Of a stretch of DNA of 64,000 nt, positions 33,327 to 42,224 are shown one piece after another. The stretch's first letter is position 1. Each line of letters begins with the position of its first letter. The notes beneath the pieces were generated by a model. The model made no database searches and was not told the DNA's origin. It saw only the letters and a list, made by a program, of their open reading frames with translations. A program made the translations under genes and the position numbers. Source of the stretch: Cereibacter_A sp052244495 (GTDB taxonomy: Bacteria > Pseudomonadota > Alphaproteobacteria > Rhodobacterales > Rhodobacteraceae); NCBI GenBank assembly GCA_052244495.1, contig JBQPXH010000002.1; one strand, given 5' to 3'.

Positions 33327-34334
33327 TCACCACTGCAGGCTTTCGGCCTGCCGCTTCGGCAGGACAGCGAGGAACCGCAACGGCATGGCCGGCACCAGTC
33401 CCGGATCCAGCGTCGCAAGCTTCCAGGTGAGGGACAGGCTCGGCACCCGCCCCTGCATCAGCGACCGGAGGAACAGGTAGCTGTAGGCGCGCCGGTAGCG
33501 CCGCACGCGATCCGCCACCGTCTTGCGGTCCGAGGCCGAAAGCGAAAGCCTGCGCTCCACCGTGTGGAAGAACATCAGCATGTAGCCGGTGCGATCGACC
33601 ACCTTCGTCGACTTCCAGTCGAACGCGTCGAAATAGACGTTCACGCCGCGACCGCAGAGAACGTTCATCTTCCAGGACACCACCGCACGCGCGCCCGCCT
33701 CGATGAGCGAGAGCCAGAACAGCTGGTCCTCGCCCGCATTGCGCAGCAGCGGCTCGAAGCGAAGGGACTGCACGAAGCTCTGCCGCACCACCACGGTCGA
33801 GGTCTGGCTGAGGTAGGTGTCCACGGACGCCGCCATGATCGACGGCTGGTCGAAGGCCAGGATCGGGATCTCCGGGTCGAGCACCGTCACGCCCCCGTGC
33901 CGCTCGCCCCGCATCCGGCGCAGCGCGGGCGTGCGCTCGAAATAGGTGATGTCGTCTTCGGTGCGCTGATGATCGCAGAAGTGGAAGTCATGGCCGCGCT
34001 CGAGCAGCGCCACCGCGTCCTGCAGATGCGTGGGCTGCCAGATGTCGTCCGAATCGAGGAAGGCGACATAGTCGAACCGGTCCGCCGCTACGGCGTCGAG
34101 GCCCGTGTTGCGCGCGGCGCCCGGGCCGCCGTTCTTCTGCTCGATCAGCCTGACCGGAACGCGGCCCTGCCGCGACTCGATCTCGGATCGCGCCGGAACG
34201 GGCGATTCGTCGTCGATCACGAGCACGGTGAGGCTGCACCCATCCGGAAGGATCTGGGCGTCGACCGAGTCGAGCGCCCGTGAGAGTATCCCGCCTTCCC
34301 GCTGGAAGAAGGGGATGATGACCGCAATGTTCAT
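33327..34334 (-). CDS. glycosyltransferase family 2 protein
   Basis: A 335-residue GT-A glycosyltransferase. IAVIIPFFQREGGILSRALD opens the domain, VLVIDDESPV is the nucleotide-binding block and LDSDDIWQPTHLQDAV contains the DXD metal site. No membrane segments or signal peptide. It probably adds a sugar to a lipid-linked or LPS-type acceptor, in the same neighbourhood as rfbF and the glycan-decoration operon. It is alone on the minus strand, with no gene for about 500 bp upstream (34335-34850). Donor unknown. Confidence 0.87.
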   Translation of the reverse strand: MNIAVIIPFFQREGGILSRALDSVDAQILPDGCSLTVLVIDDESPVPARSEIESRQGRVPVRLIEQKNGGPGAARNTGLDAVAADRFDYVAFLDSDDIWQPTHLQDAVALLERGHDFHFCDHQRTEDDITYFERTPALRRMRGERHGGVTVLDPEIPILAFDQPSIMAASVDTYLSQTSTVVVRQSFVQSLRFEPLLRNAGEDQLFWLSLIEAGARAVVSWKMNVLCGRGVNVYFDAFDWKSTKVVDRTGYMLMFFHTVERRLSLSASDRKTVADRVRRYRRAYSYLFLRSLMQGRVPSLSLTWKLATLDPGLVPAMPLRFLAVLPKRQAESLQW

Positions 34335-34850
34335 GCTGAAAAGCCTTGAAAAGTATCGGATCTCAATCGGTTCGGGGTGGCCCGCCGCCGGGGCGGGTCA
34401 TGGGCCGTTGCCCGGCAGCTGAACCGCTGCAGTGTCGATTTTAGACAAAGAGGCTTGTCCGAGACAAACGCTTTTCAGAGAAGGGTCAGGCATGACCCCG
34501 GCGCCGGCGTGGAAGCGCCGCATTCCACGGAAGGTGCCGCGCGGGCAGGGCGTGCTGCGCCCGTCGCGTGGCCGGCTGGTGCCGATCGTGTCCGCCTGCC
34601 GCGACGTTCCACGCCGCGATCCCATCCGCTCTCGGCTTGCGCTTCGTAGGTGGGAACCGCCTCGTCGCGCCGGCGCCTCGCAGGTGATGCGGACGGCGGG
34701 AGCAGCCGTGTCCGGGTGCCGCCCTGCCGACGACCGAGGCGGAGCCGCTTCAAGGCCCCACCTCAGATTGCGGTCGCCGAGGCGCCTGACCCGCCGCCGC
34801 CGGCCGGTCTCGCAGCGCATGTCGTAAAGCCCGGAGCGGCGGGATCCGCG
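34335..34850. other. about 515-bp region without a convincing gene
   Basis: Frames exist on both strands (for example 34432-34827 plus and 34398-34820 minus) but they are Arg/Pro-rich, lack family features and read as non-coding GC-codon frames. The part next to the GT2 start (34335-34460) is AT-richer and probably holds its promoter. A short GACAA/TTGTC dyad lies near 34446-34460. I see no other structure. Confidence 0.6.
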
Positions 34851-35012
34851 TCAGCTGTTGTTGGGCGTGGCGGCGAAGACGGCGGCGACGAGGCCGCCCA
34901 CGACGAGGCCGACGAACCAGTGACCGCCGGCGAAGGCGAACATGATGCCCACGCCGACGAAGATGACGGCGGCCATGATCAGGCGAAAGGCGAATTCAGA
35001 GACTTCGGGCAT
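34851..35012 (-). CDS. small hydrophobic membrane protein
   Basis: A 53-residue protein, MPEVSEFAFRL at the start, then two closely spaced hydrophobic segments (about residues 9-28 and 32-48), ending ATPNNS. ATG 35012 has a GGAGGC ribosome-binding site; a GTG/ATG further upstream at 35078 would add 22 unlikely residues. It resembles the many short, two-helix inner-membrane proteins annotated as hypothetical in Rhodobacterales. No neighbour context helps; no function is assigned. Confidence 0.72.
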   Translation of the reverse strand: MPEVSEFAFRLIMAAVIFVGVGIMFAFAGGHWFVGLVVGGLVAAVFAATPNNS

Positions 35013-35368
35013 GTTTGCCTCCTTACAATGCAAGCTGGGCCAGACCTCACCGTTGCCGCCAGCGCGGGCTTGCGTCAAGCCGCAGGGCGACGCATCCGGC
35101 CATGGGCGACATCACGCCGCGACCCGTCACGCCTTCGTGGGTCGAGCTTCCCTGCCGGAGGCGGCCTGCCTAGCTCCGGGACGGTGGCCTTGCGCTGCGT
35201 CCGGGACATGGTCGACGCCGGCCGCAGCGCCCGAACCGCTTGCGAGGCGGAAGGCGCGCAGCGCCAGCAGGGCCGGATCGCCCCCGGTCAGGGGGGAGCC
35301 GCGGGGACACGCGGCATTAACGAAGAGCGACGGGGCGGAATGCCCCGGATGACGAGCAGGAGAGAGCA
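35013..35368. other. 356-bp intergenic region between divergent genes
   Basis: Lies between the small membrane-protein start (minus) and the RocB-like hydrolase start (plus). It should contain both promoters. I found no convincing ORF, tRNA or hairpin with a T-tail. The last bases AGGAGAGAG are the ribosome-binding site for the hydrolase. Confidence 0.6.
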
Positions 35369-36985
35369 ATGACTTATCCATTCCGGGACCGTGCAGAGGA
35401 CTGGGCGCTCTGGCTCACGCGGCAGCGGTCCGCCACGGGCACGCCGGGCGAGGTGGCGCTGGCCCGGAAGCTGGCGGACCGCATCGCCGCCACGCCGGCG
35501 GTGGCCGGTGCCGAGGTCTGGACCTTCCCTTGCGACGACCTGCTCGGCCGGAGCTGCTGCGCCGCCCTCGTTCGCGGGAGCGGAAAGGACACGCTGCTTC
35601 TGACCGGCCATTACGACACCGTGGCCGATGATGATTACGGCGACCTCCAGCCCGTCGCCTGCGAGCCCGAGGCCCTGCAGGGCGCGCTGCTCCGGCGCCT
35701 CGCCTCGCCCCGGACGCGTGCCGAGGCGCTGGCGAAGGCGGATCTCGAATCCGGCGACTTCGTGCCGGGTCGCGGGCTTCTCGACATGAAGGCCGGGTTG
35801 GGGGCGGCGCTGGCGGCACTCGAAGCCTGGGCCATCCGGCCGGACCGGCGCGGCAACCTGCTTTTCGTTGCCGTGCCGGATGAGGAGGTGACCTCGGTCG
35901 GGGCGCGCGCGCTGGCTTCGGCCCTGCCGCAGATCGAGGCCGACAAGGGACTGAGACTGCTTGCCGCGGTCAATTGCGACTGCGTGACGGACGAGGGCGA
36001 CGGGAGCCTCGGGCAATGCGTCGCAACGGGCAGCGTCGGCAAGCTGCTGGTTACCGCGCTCGTGGCCGGCGTGCCCGCGCACGCAAGCCAGCCCTACGAG
36101 GGCCTGAACGCGGGCGCCATTGCCGCGGCGCTCGTGGCTCGGGCGGAATGGGCGCCGGAACTCGCTGACGGGACGAACGGGGCGGCCGGCATCCCGCCCG
36201 TGCTGCTCAGCCTGCGCGACGGGCGCGAGCGCTATGACGTGACCACGCCGGGCACCGTGTTCGCGACCTGGAACGTCCTTTCGCAGGGGCGGGCCGCCGT
36301 TGAAACGCTCGCCGCTTTCCGCGCGATCGCGCTTGAGGCCTCGGCCGGGTTGGTGGCCGCGCTCGCGTCGCGACAGGAGGCCATCACGCATCGCCCCGCG
36401 GCCCTGCCGGCCATATCCGTATCCACTCTCTCCGACCTCGTGCAGAGCCTGCCGTCCGAGGCGGCGGCGCGGCTGGCCGACCTCGGGCGTGGTCTTGCGG
36501 CAGAGGGTCATTCCCTGCCTGACCAGAACCGCCGCCTTGCCGAAGAGGCCTGGCGGCTCTCGGGCCGGGCAGGCCCCGCCATCCTGCTGGGCTTCGGCGC
36601 GCTGCCCTATGTGGCCGTGCAACTCGGCACCGGCGAAGGCGCGATGCAGTTCCGGTCCGCAATCGACCGCGCCCGGGCGGCGACCGAGGCAGCCCATGGC
36701 TGCCGCATCGGGACGATGCGCTTCTTTCCCGGCATCTCGGACCTGTCCTTCCTCGGGGAGGGTGATGCATCCGACCTGCCGGTCATCGGCGCCAACACGC
36801 CGGCCTGGAACGCCACGGGCTGGGACGGGCGCATCGCGAACCTGCCGGCCGTGAACATCGGTCCGTGGGGCCGTGCCTATCACACACCGCTCGAACGGGT
36901 TCATGCGCCCTATGCCTTCGGCGTCCTGCCGGACTTCCTCCACGGGATCGCTGCCGAGCTGCTGGAACCGGCCGATGGTGCGTGA
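35369..36985 (+). CDS. RocB-like M20 family metallo-hydrolase
   Basis: A 538-residue M20-fold metalloprotein resembling RocB, an arginine-utilisation-associated peptidase-like protein. Metal-binding blocks are LLTGHYDTVAD, GRGLLDMKAGLGAAL (Asp) and AVPDEEVTSVGARAL (tandem Glu), with the late zinc histidine in GPWGRAYHTPLERV. It is longer than a typical M20 peptidase, as RocB is. AGGAG near 35358 supports ATG 35369. It stands alone between the small membrane-protein gene and otsBA. RocB's reaction is not established; amidohydrolase activity on a small peptide or acyl-amino acid is the safest description. Confidence 0.85.
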   Translation: MTYPFRDRAEDWALWLTRQRSATGTPGEVALARKLADRIAATPAVAGAEVWTFPCDDLLGRSCCAALVRGSGKDTLLLTGHYDTVADDDYGDLQPVACEPEALQGALLRRLASPRTRAEALAKADLESGDFVPGRGLLDMKAGLGAALAALEAWAIRPDRRGNLLFVAVPDEEVTSVGARALASALPQIEADKGLRLLAAVNCDCVTDEGDGSLGQCVATGSVGKLLVTALVAGVPAHASQPYEGLNAGAIAAALVARAEWAPELADGTNGAAGIPPVLLSLRDGRERYDVTTPGTVFATWNVLSQGRAAVETLAAFRAIALEASAGLVAALASRQEAITHRPAALPAISVSTLSDLVQSLPSEAAARLADLGRGLAAEGHSLPDQNRRLAEEAWRLSGRAGPAILLGFGALPYVAVQLGTGEGAMQFRSAIDRARAATEAAHGCRIGTMRFFPGISDLSFLGEGDASDLPVIGANTPAWNATGWDGRIANLPAVNIGPWGRAYHTPLERVHAPYAFGVLPDFLHGIAAELLEPADGA

Positions 36986-37250
36986 AGGCGGAGGGTCCGT
37001 TCTCCGCCGCGCGTCTTCGGGCCGGCCGTCGATCATGGCCGCGCCCGGCAGGGATCCGGTTGGCGCCTGAAGCGGCCGGCCGCCTGCGGCCGTGGGTCGC
37101 AGAAAGGCGCGGAACTGCCTGTCAGGAAAGGCGCGATCACGCGCCGAAGCGCCCGTCGCCACCGGAATTCGGCCGCGGTCTCGCGATTTTCGGTGAACCG
37201 GAACCCGCCCTTGCGCGTTGCCCCATGTTCGCAACTTCGCCGGAGGCCCC

Positions 37251-38033
37251 ATGCATCAACCTGCCCTGCACCCCGAGCATGATGATGGCGCAGCCTTCCT
37301 CCGGACGGCATTGCGCGACACGCCCGAGGAGTGGGCGCTCTTCCTCGACATCGACGGGACCCTCGTGGACATCGCAGAGCAGCCGCACGACGTGCGGGTT
37401 GCGCCCGACCTGCCCCGGCATCTGGCAAGCCTCTCGGACCGGATGGGCGGGGCGCTCGCTCTCGTCACGGGGCGCCGCGTCGACTGGATCGACGCCAGTT
37501 TCAGCCCGCACCTCTTTCCTGCCGCCGGCCTTCATGGTGTCGAGCGCCGCCGCGCCTCGGGAGAGCTGGACCGCGCCGCGCTGACCCCCTCTCTGAACGC
37601 GCTGCGCAAGGATCTCGGGCGGCGGACGGCGCGGATGCCGGGCGTGCTGCTCGAGGATAAGGTGGCGGCCGTGGCCCTGCACTATCGGCAGGCTCCGGAG
37701 CGCGAGCCCGATGTTCGCGCCATGATGGAGATGGCGCTGAAGGTGATGGGCGACGGCTGGGTGCTCCAGCACGGCAAGATGGTGGTGGAACTTCGTCCCG
37801 CCTCCGCCAACAAGGGGACGGCGATCGAGGCCTTCCTGTCCGAGCCGCCCTTCGTGGGCCGTCGGCCGGTCGCAGTCGGGGATGACGTCACCGACGAGGA
37901 GATGTTCCGGGTGGCGAATGCCCGCAACGGAATTTCGGTCCGCATCTGCGAAACGGAGGCGCCGACACTGGCCGGCGGACGACTTGCATCTCCGCAAGCG
38001 CTTCGCGACCTGCTGGCGGAGTTGGCGGCATGA
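37251..38033 (+). CDS. otsB: trehalose-6-phosphate phosphatase
   Basis: A 260-residue HAD-family phosphatase. ALFLDIDGTLVDIAEQP carries the catalytic DxDGT, LVTGRRVDWID is motif II, KGTAIEAFL gives the Lys, and AVGDDVTDEEMF is motif IV. It releases trehalose from trehalose-6-phosphate, an osmoprotectant in R. sphaeroides. ATG 37251 follows CGGAGG; an in-frame ATG at 37218 would add 11 residues. otsA follows with an ATGA overlap, so otsBA is one operon. Confidence 0.95.
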   Translation: MHQPALHPEHDDGAAFLRTALRDTPEEWALFLDIDGTLVDIAEQPHDVRVAPDLPRHLASLSDRMGGALALVTGRRVDWIDASFSPHLFPAAGLHGVERRRASGELDRAALTPSLNALRKDLGRRTARMPGVLLEDKVAAVALHYRQAPEREPDVRAMMEMALKVMGDGWVLQHGKMVVELRPASANKGTAIEAFLSEPPFVGRRPVAVGDDVTDEEMFRVANARNGISVRICETEAPTLAGGRLASPQALRDLLAELAA

Positions 38034-39445
38034 GCCGGCTCGTCGTCGTCTCCAACCGCGTGCCCCTGCCGGACGAACGCGGCACACCGCCGCCGGGCGG
38101 GCTGGCCGTGGCCGTGCATGCGGCGCTGCGCAAGAACGGCGGCATCTGGATGGGATGGTCGGGCCGCTCGACCGGCGAGGAAGAGCCGCAGGGCCTGACC
38201 ACGCTCGAGCAGGACAGCATCAGCTACGTGCTGACCGACCTGTCGCAGGCCGACCTCGATGAATACTACAACGGTTTCGCCAACAGGGTGCTCTGGCCGA
38301 TCTTCCACTGCCGGCTCGACCTTGCCGAATATGCCCGGCAGGAGATGGCCGGCTACTTCCGCGTCAATCGTCTCTTCGCGGACCGGCTGGTTCCTCTGCT
38401 TGAGCCTGACGACGTGATCTGGGTGCACGACTACCACCTGATCCCGCTCGCGCAGGAACTCCGCAAGCGCGGTGTGCGCAACCGGATCGGCTTCTTCCTG
38501 CACATTCCCTGGCCCCCTGCCGACATCCTGACCGCGCTGCCCGTCTACGAGATCATCATGCGTGGCCTTGCGGCCCATGATCTCGTGGGCTTCCAGACCG
38601 ACTACGATCTCGACAATTTCGTCGGATGCCTGCGCCGCGAGGGGTGGGGCGACTGGTCGGCGCCGGGCTGGCTGACGGCCTTCGACAAGGAGGTGGCGGC
38701 GGCGGCCTTTCCCATCGGCATCGAGACCGACGACTTTGCCCGGCTGGCGGCGAAGACCGACGGGCTCGAGCTCGTCACGGACATGCAGCAGAGCCTGAAC
38801 GGCAGCGCCCTCATGATCGGCGTGGACAGGCTGGACTACTCGAAGGGGATCGAGGCCCGGATCGATGCCTTCGAGCGATATCTGACGCGCAATCCCGATC
38901 AGGCTGGCAAGGTGACGCTGCTTCAGGTGGCGCCGCATTCCCGGTCGGACGTGCCCGAATACCTGGAGATGCAGGGGCAGGTCGAGTCGCATTGCGGACG
39001 GGTCAACGGCGCGCATGGCACGATCGACTGGGTGCCGATCCGCTACGTCAACCAGTCGCTGACCCGTCCCACTCTGGCAGGTCTCTACCGGCTTGCGAAG
39101 GTGGGTCTGGTGACGCCCCTGCGCGACGGGATGAACCTCGTTGCCAAGGAATACGTCGCCTCTCAGGATCCTTCGGACCCCGGGGTGTTGGTCCTGTCGC
39201 GCTTTGCGGGCGCGGCGCGCGAGCTGGACGGCGCGATCCTGATCAACCCCTACGACACCGAGCAGACCGCCAGCGCTATCGGCCGCGCCCTTTCGATGCC
39301 GCTGGACGAGCGGATGATGCGCTGGAGGAAGATGATGGACCATCTGGAAAGCCACGACGTGATCTGGTGGTGCCGGACCTTCCTCGACGCACTCCGGCAC
39401 GCCCCCGTAGACAATGGTGCCCTCACCGTGGACGACACGGCCTGA
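38030..39445 (+). CDS. otsA: trehalose-6-phosphate synthase
   Basis: A 471-residue GT20 retaining glycosyltransferase. RLVVVSNRVPLPDE and GGLAVAVHAAL form the glucose-6-phosphate site, VIWVHDYHLIPLAQELR the central block, YSKGIEARIDAFERYL and VTPLRDGMNLVAKEYVASQ the UDP-glucose site. It condenses UDP-glucose with glucose-6-phosphate; otsB removes the phosphate. The start overlaps otsB by 4 bp. A hairpin (39494-39511) lies 49 bp past the stop. Confidence 0.97.
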   Translation: MSRLVVVSNRVPLPDERGTPPPGGLAVAVHAALRKNGGIWMGWSGRSTGEEEPQGLTTLEQDSISYVLTDLSQADLDEYYNGFANRVLWPIFHCRLDLAEYARQEMAGYFRVNRLFADRLVPLLEPDDVIWVHDYHLIPLAQELRKRGVRNRIGFFLHIPWPPADILTALPVYEIIMRGLAAHDLVGFQTDYDLDNFVGCLRREGWGDWSAPGWLTAFDKEVAAAAFPIGIETDDFARLAAKTDGLELVTDMQQSLNGSALMIGVDRLDYSKGIEARIDAFERYLTRNPDQAGKVTLLQVAPHSRSDVPEYLEMQGQVESHCGRVNGAHGTIDWVPIRYVNQSLTRPTLAGLYRLAKVGLVTPLRDGMNLVAKEYVASQDPSDPGVLVLSRFAGAARELDGAILINPYDTEQTASAIGRALSMPLDERMMRWRKMMDHLESHDVIWWCRTFLDALRHAPVDNGALTVDDTA

Positions 39446-39792
39446 GATTTACGTCGTGTCCCCGGACAAGAATTGCGCGTGACATGAAGCAGCGTCCGCC
39501 CCGAGGCGGACCTGCCCGCGTGATCCAGTCCACGCGCCGCCGCGCATGAGGGGGATTCACGGGTAAGGGCTTCAGATGATGAGGGGCCGAGCGCGCCCGA
39601 TGACTGCTGGAGTTGCCTCCGCCCTCGCCCTCTGTGCGACGCAGAAGACGTCCTGCCTTGGCTGACCTTGCGGACATCCGGGGCGCGGCCTGCGGCGGGG
39701 AATACCTTCTTGAGCTTCGGAGCCCATCTTCTGCATAGACCCGAGCCCCCGCAGCGACTGGGCCGCGCCGCTGCACGATCTCTGAACCGCCC
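39446..39792. other. 347-bp intergenic region after otsA
   Basis: Holds a 7-bp perfect hairpin, GTCCGCC-CCGA-GGCGGAC (39494-39511), that may terminate otsBA, without a T-run. The rest, between the otsA stop and the DUF4142 stop, shows no convincing gene. Confidence 0.55.
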
Positions 39793-40317
39793 TCAGCCGC
39801 GCGGGGCAGCCAGGGCGCGCACTTTCTCCTGCCCTGCGACCATCCCCGGCAGCAACTCGCCAGCGGTGTCCCGAAGCGCGCCTTCCTGACCGGCGGTGGC
39901 GAAGCCCTGATAGAGCGTCACCTCTTCGTCGATCACGCGCCTCTGGCCTGCGAGATAGAGATCGTCGAACAGGTCCCCATCCGCACCGCGCAACGTCTGC
40001 GCCTCTGCCTCATGGCGCGGCGACATGCGGGGCGTAATGGGCAGGGAATCCTGCTCCGCGGCCTTCATGAGCCGCTCGGTCGTCTGTTTCCGCTCGTTCA
40101 GCACGGCCTGCGCGAAAGCACGCACCTCCTCGTTCCGGGTGCGCTCCAGCGCGGTCTCGCTGGCCTCCACGCCAAACAGGGCCGAGGACACAGCCATGCC
40201 GGCGAACACCTGGGCGTCGTCGATCACGACGAGCGGCGGCCCGACCGCATCGGACTGCGAGAAGGCCACTGGCGTGGCAAGAAGCAGCGCCCCTAGGGCA
40301 AGCGGCACAAGTCTCAT
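39793..40317 (-). CDS. DUF4142-type exported protein
   Basis: A 174-residue protein with a Sec signal (MRLVPLALGALLLATPVAFS) and an alpha-helical domain with the DUF4142/ferritin-like pattern: VFAGMAVSSALFGVEASETAL, RAFAQAVLNERKQTTERLM and DDLYLAGQRRVIDEEVTLY. ATG 40317 has a GGAG site 7 bp upstream; longer in-frame starts at 40341 and 40368 would place charged residues before the signal. DUF4142 proteins are often stress-associated envelope proteins. It neighbours otsBA, DUF3008 and topoisomerase IB genes. Confidence 0.8.
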   Translation of the reverse strand: MRLVPLALGALLLATPVAFSQSDAVGPPLVVIDDAQVFAGMAVSSALFGVEASETALERTRNEEVRAFAQAVLNERKQTTERLMKAAEQDSLPITPRMSPRHEAEAQTLRGADGDLFDDLYLAGQRRVIDEEVTLYQGFATAGQEGALRDTAGELLPGMVAGQEKVRALAAPRG

Positions 40318-40566
40318 CGTTCGGCTCCGGAGTCTCTTCATTGACTTTCGCACGCGGCGAGACGTCAACAGTCATGGCCGCACACGAGTTCCGGCAGTCG
40401 GAGGATCGGCAAACCGCCGCCGATATGGTCGCCACCCTGCAGCAGGATGCAGGGCGACGGGAACAGCACGTCCTGTCCGCCGTTGCCACCTCGACAGGCG
40501 CGGCGTCGGCACGAACCGCAGCCGCCCCGCCACTCGTCAGGATCACCTACTCGCCAGGAGGCAAGC

Positions 40567-40752
40567 GTGCCCGCGAAGTCCAAGGCCCAGCAGAAGGCTG
40601 CCGGAGCCGCCCTCTCGGCGAAGCGCGGCGACACGAAGAAGAGCGACCTCAAGGGAGCCTCCAGGAGCATGGAGAAATCCATGACCGAGAAGCAACTCGA
40701 CGAATTGGCCTCGACCCCGCGGAAGGGCAAGCCGGAACACAAGTCCGGCTGA
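40567..40752 (+). CDS. DUF3008 family small basic protein
   Basis: A 61-residue, highly charged, Lys-rich protein starting at GTG 40567, which gives MPAKSKAQQKAAGAALSAKR and ends RKGKPEHKSG. CAGGAGG stands at correct spacing upstream. DUF3008 members are short, disordered, KGG-like proteins of unknown role, often induced with stress genes. The ATG at 40447 that extends the frame is not supported. It lies 250 bp from the divergent DUF4142 gene and 206 bp before the converging topoisomerase IB gene. Confidence 0.85.
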   Translation: MPAKSKAQQKAAGAALSAKRGDTKKSDLKGASRSMEKSMTEKQLDELASTPRKGKPEHKSG

Positions 40753-40770
40753 CACGCGCGACAGAGGCCC

Positions 40771-40804
40771 ACGCCGCGCCGTCGCTCCCCGGCGCGGCGT
40801 TCTT
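40771..40804 (+). terminator. strong hairpin after the DUF3008 gene
   Basis: A perfect 10-bp stem (ACGCCGCGCC with GGCGCGGCGT) and a 10-nt loop, followed by TCTT, 18 bp after the stop. Likely an intrinsic terminator. Confidence 0.6.
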
Positions 40805-40958
40805 GCGTATGCAGGCCGTATCCCGTCACCGAAGTCCTTGCGTCCCCGGAGCCATGCGCACCGAAAAACGAGTTGTCTGCACGGCAAGCCGCGGTTTCCC
40901 GCTTCGGGAAACGCTGCGTGGAGCAACAGGGCGTGGCGTGGCCGAGGCGCCTGCCGGG

Positions 40959-42017
40959 TCAGGACCGAAGGAAACCCAGCATCCGTCGCTCGTCGCTGCG
41001 CAGGTCGGGCAGGTCCGCGGGTGTCACCACCGCCAGCTCCTGAACGCGCTGGTCCGGCTTCAGGTCGGCAAGGCCGAGGATGCGGGGATGGATGTAGGAG
41101 GTGCGGCTGATCGTGGGCGTGTTGTGGAGCCTGTCGGCCGCTGCTTCCGCCATCATCTTGACCGTAAGCTTCCCTTCGGCTTCGCGTGCGGCGGCGAAGG
41201 CGGCGAGCGATCCGCCCCAGGTCCGGAAGGTCTTCGCGCTCGCCCCGGCGAGGCCCGTCGCCTCGGCGAGGTACTCGTTCACATGATGCGAGGCCACGCG
41301 GCGCACGTGCCCCTCCTCGTCGATCCAGGTGAAGAGGTTGCGCCCTGGCAGGTCCTCGATCTCCTGAAGGATCCGGTGGAGTCGGCGGTCCTTCAGCACC
41401 TGCCGCACCCGCTTGCCGCCCTTGGCGCGGAAGTCCAGCCGCACCTCGCCCTCGCGCAGCTTCACATGGCGCGAGAGCAGGGTGGTGGCGCCGAAGGTGC
41501 GGTTCTCCTCGGCGTAGGCGGAACTGCCGACACGCAGCCAGGTCCGGTCGATCAGCATGGTGAGGGCGGCGAGCGAGAAGGCGAGTTCGCCCGCCTCCGC
41601 CCGCAGGTCTCGGGTCACGCGGCGGCGGAGCTGCGGCAGCGCCTCGCCGAACGCCGGCAGCAGGGCGTATTTCGCCTGCGACCGCCATGCGCCCCAGTCG
41701 GGATGATAGCGATACTGCTTGCGCCCCCGCGCGTCGAAGCCCGTCGCCTGCAGGTGCCCGTTCTCGACCGGGCAGATCCAGACGCGCTCGTAGGCCGGCG
41801 GCACGCCCAGCTTCGCGACCCTGGCCTTTTCCTCGGCGTCGAGCAGCCGTCCGTCCGGACCGCGATAGACGAAGCCGCGGCCACAGCGACGCCGGCTGAT
41901 GCCGGGATTGGCATCAGTGACATAGACCAGACCTCGGGGCACGAGCGCCTCGCTTCCGTCCGCCATCCGGACAAGAACGCAGCCGTCCTTCACCTTCCGC
42001 CCCTCCTGCTGCCGCAT
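40959..42017 (-). CDS. DNA topoisomerase IB (poxvirus-type)
   Basis: A 352-residue tyrosine recombinase-fold topoisomerase. LVYVTDANPGISRRRCGRGFVY is the DNA-binding opening, FRAKGGKRVRQVL and NEYLAEATG-to-AKTFRTWGGSLA the catalytic-domain blocks, and RTSYIHPRIL holds the catalytic tyrosine. It nicks and religates one DNA strand, removing supercoils without ATP. The start is uncertain: ATG 42017, GTG 41993 (behind GGAGGGG) or ATG 41966. Stress-linked neighbours (otsBA, DUF3008) suggest, but do not prove, a protective role; such enzymes are accessory in bacteria. Confidence 0.9.
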   Translation of the reverse strand: MRQQEGRKVKDGCVLVRMADGSEALVPRGLVYVTDANPGISRRRCGRGFVYRGPDGRLLDAEEKARVAKLGVPPAYERVWICPVENGHLQATGFDARGRKQYRYHPDWGAWRSQAKYALLPAFGEALPQLRRRVTRDLRAEAGELAFSLAALTMLIDRTWLRVGSSAYAEENRTFGATTLLSRHVKLREGEVRLDFRAKGGKRVRQVLKDRRLHRILQEIEDLPGRNLFTWIDEEGHVRRVASHHVNEYLAEATGLAGASAKTFRTWGGSLAAFAAAREAEGKLTVKMMAEAAADRLHNTPTISRTSYIHPRILGLADLKPDQRVQELAVVTPADLPDLRSDERRMLGFLRS

Positions 42018-42224
42018 CTGCGAAGAATGCCACCGACTTTCCCGCCCGCGCCGCGCCGTTGCGGGCCCGGCCGTTTGGCGTCGCCCTCAACCGGCGGAAC
42101 GGGTGCGGGTTCCCGGCGTTGAAGCTCCAGTCCGGCATCCGGGCCCGGTGGGCCCTGCCCGGCTTGCCAGCCGCCGCAGCGCGACCTATTCCGGCAGGCA
42201 GCCGGCTCGACAGAAGGTTCTCCC

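Noticed and set aside
34432..34827. 131-codon plus-strand frame in the 34.4-34.8 kb gap
   Set aside because: Very Arg/Pro-rich, no ribosome-binding site with good spacing and no conserved pattern; an overlapping minus-strand frame is equally open.
42018..42224. Small frames between topoisomerase IB and the MFS gene
   Set aside because: Short, Arg/Gly-rich, and no start with a ribosome-binding site; treated as a divergent promoter region.
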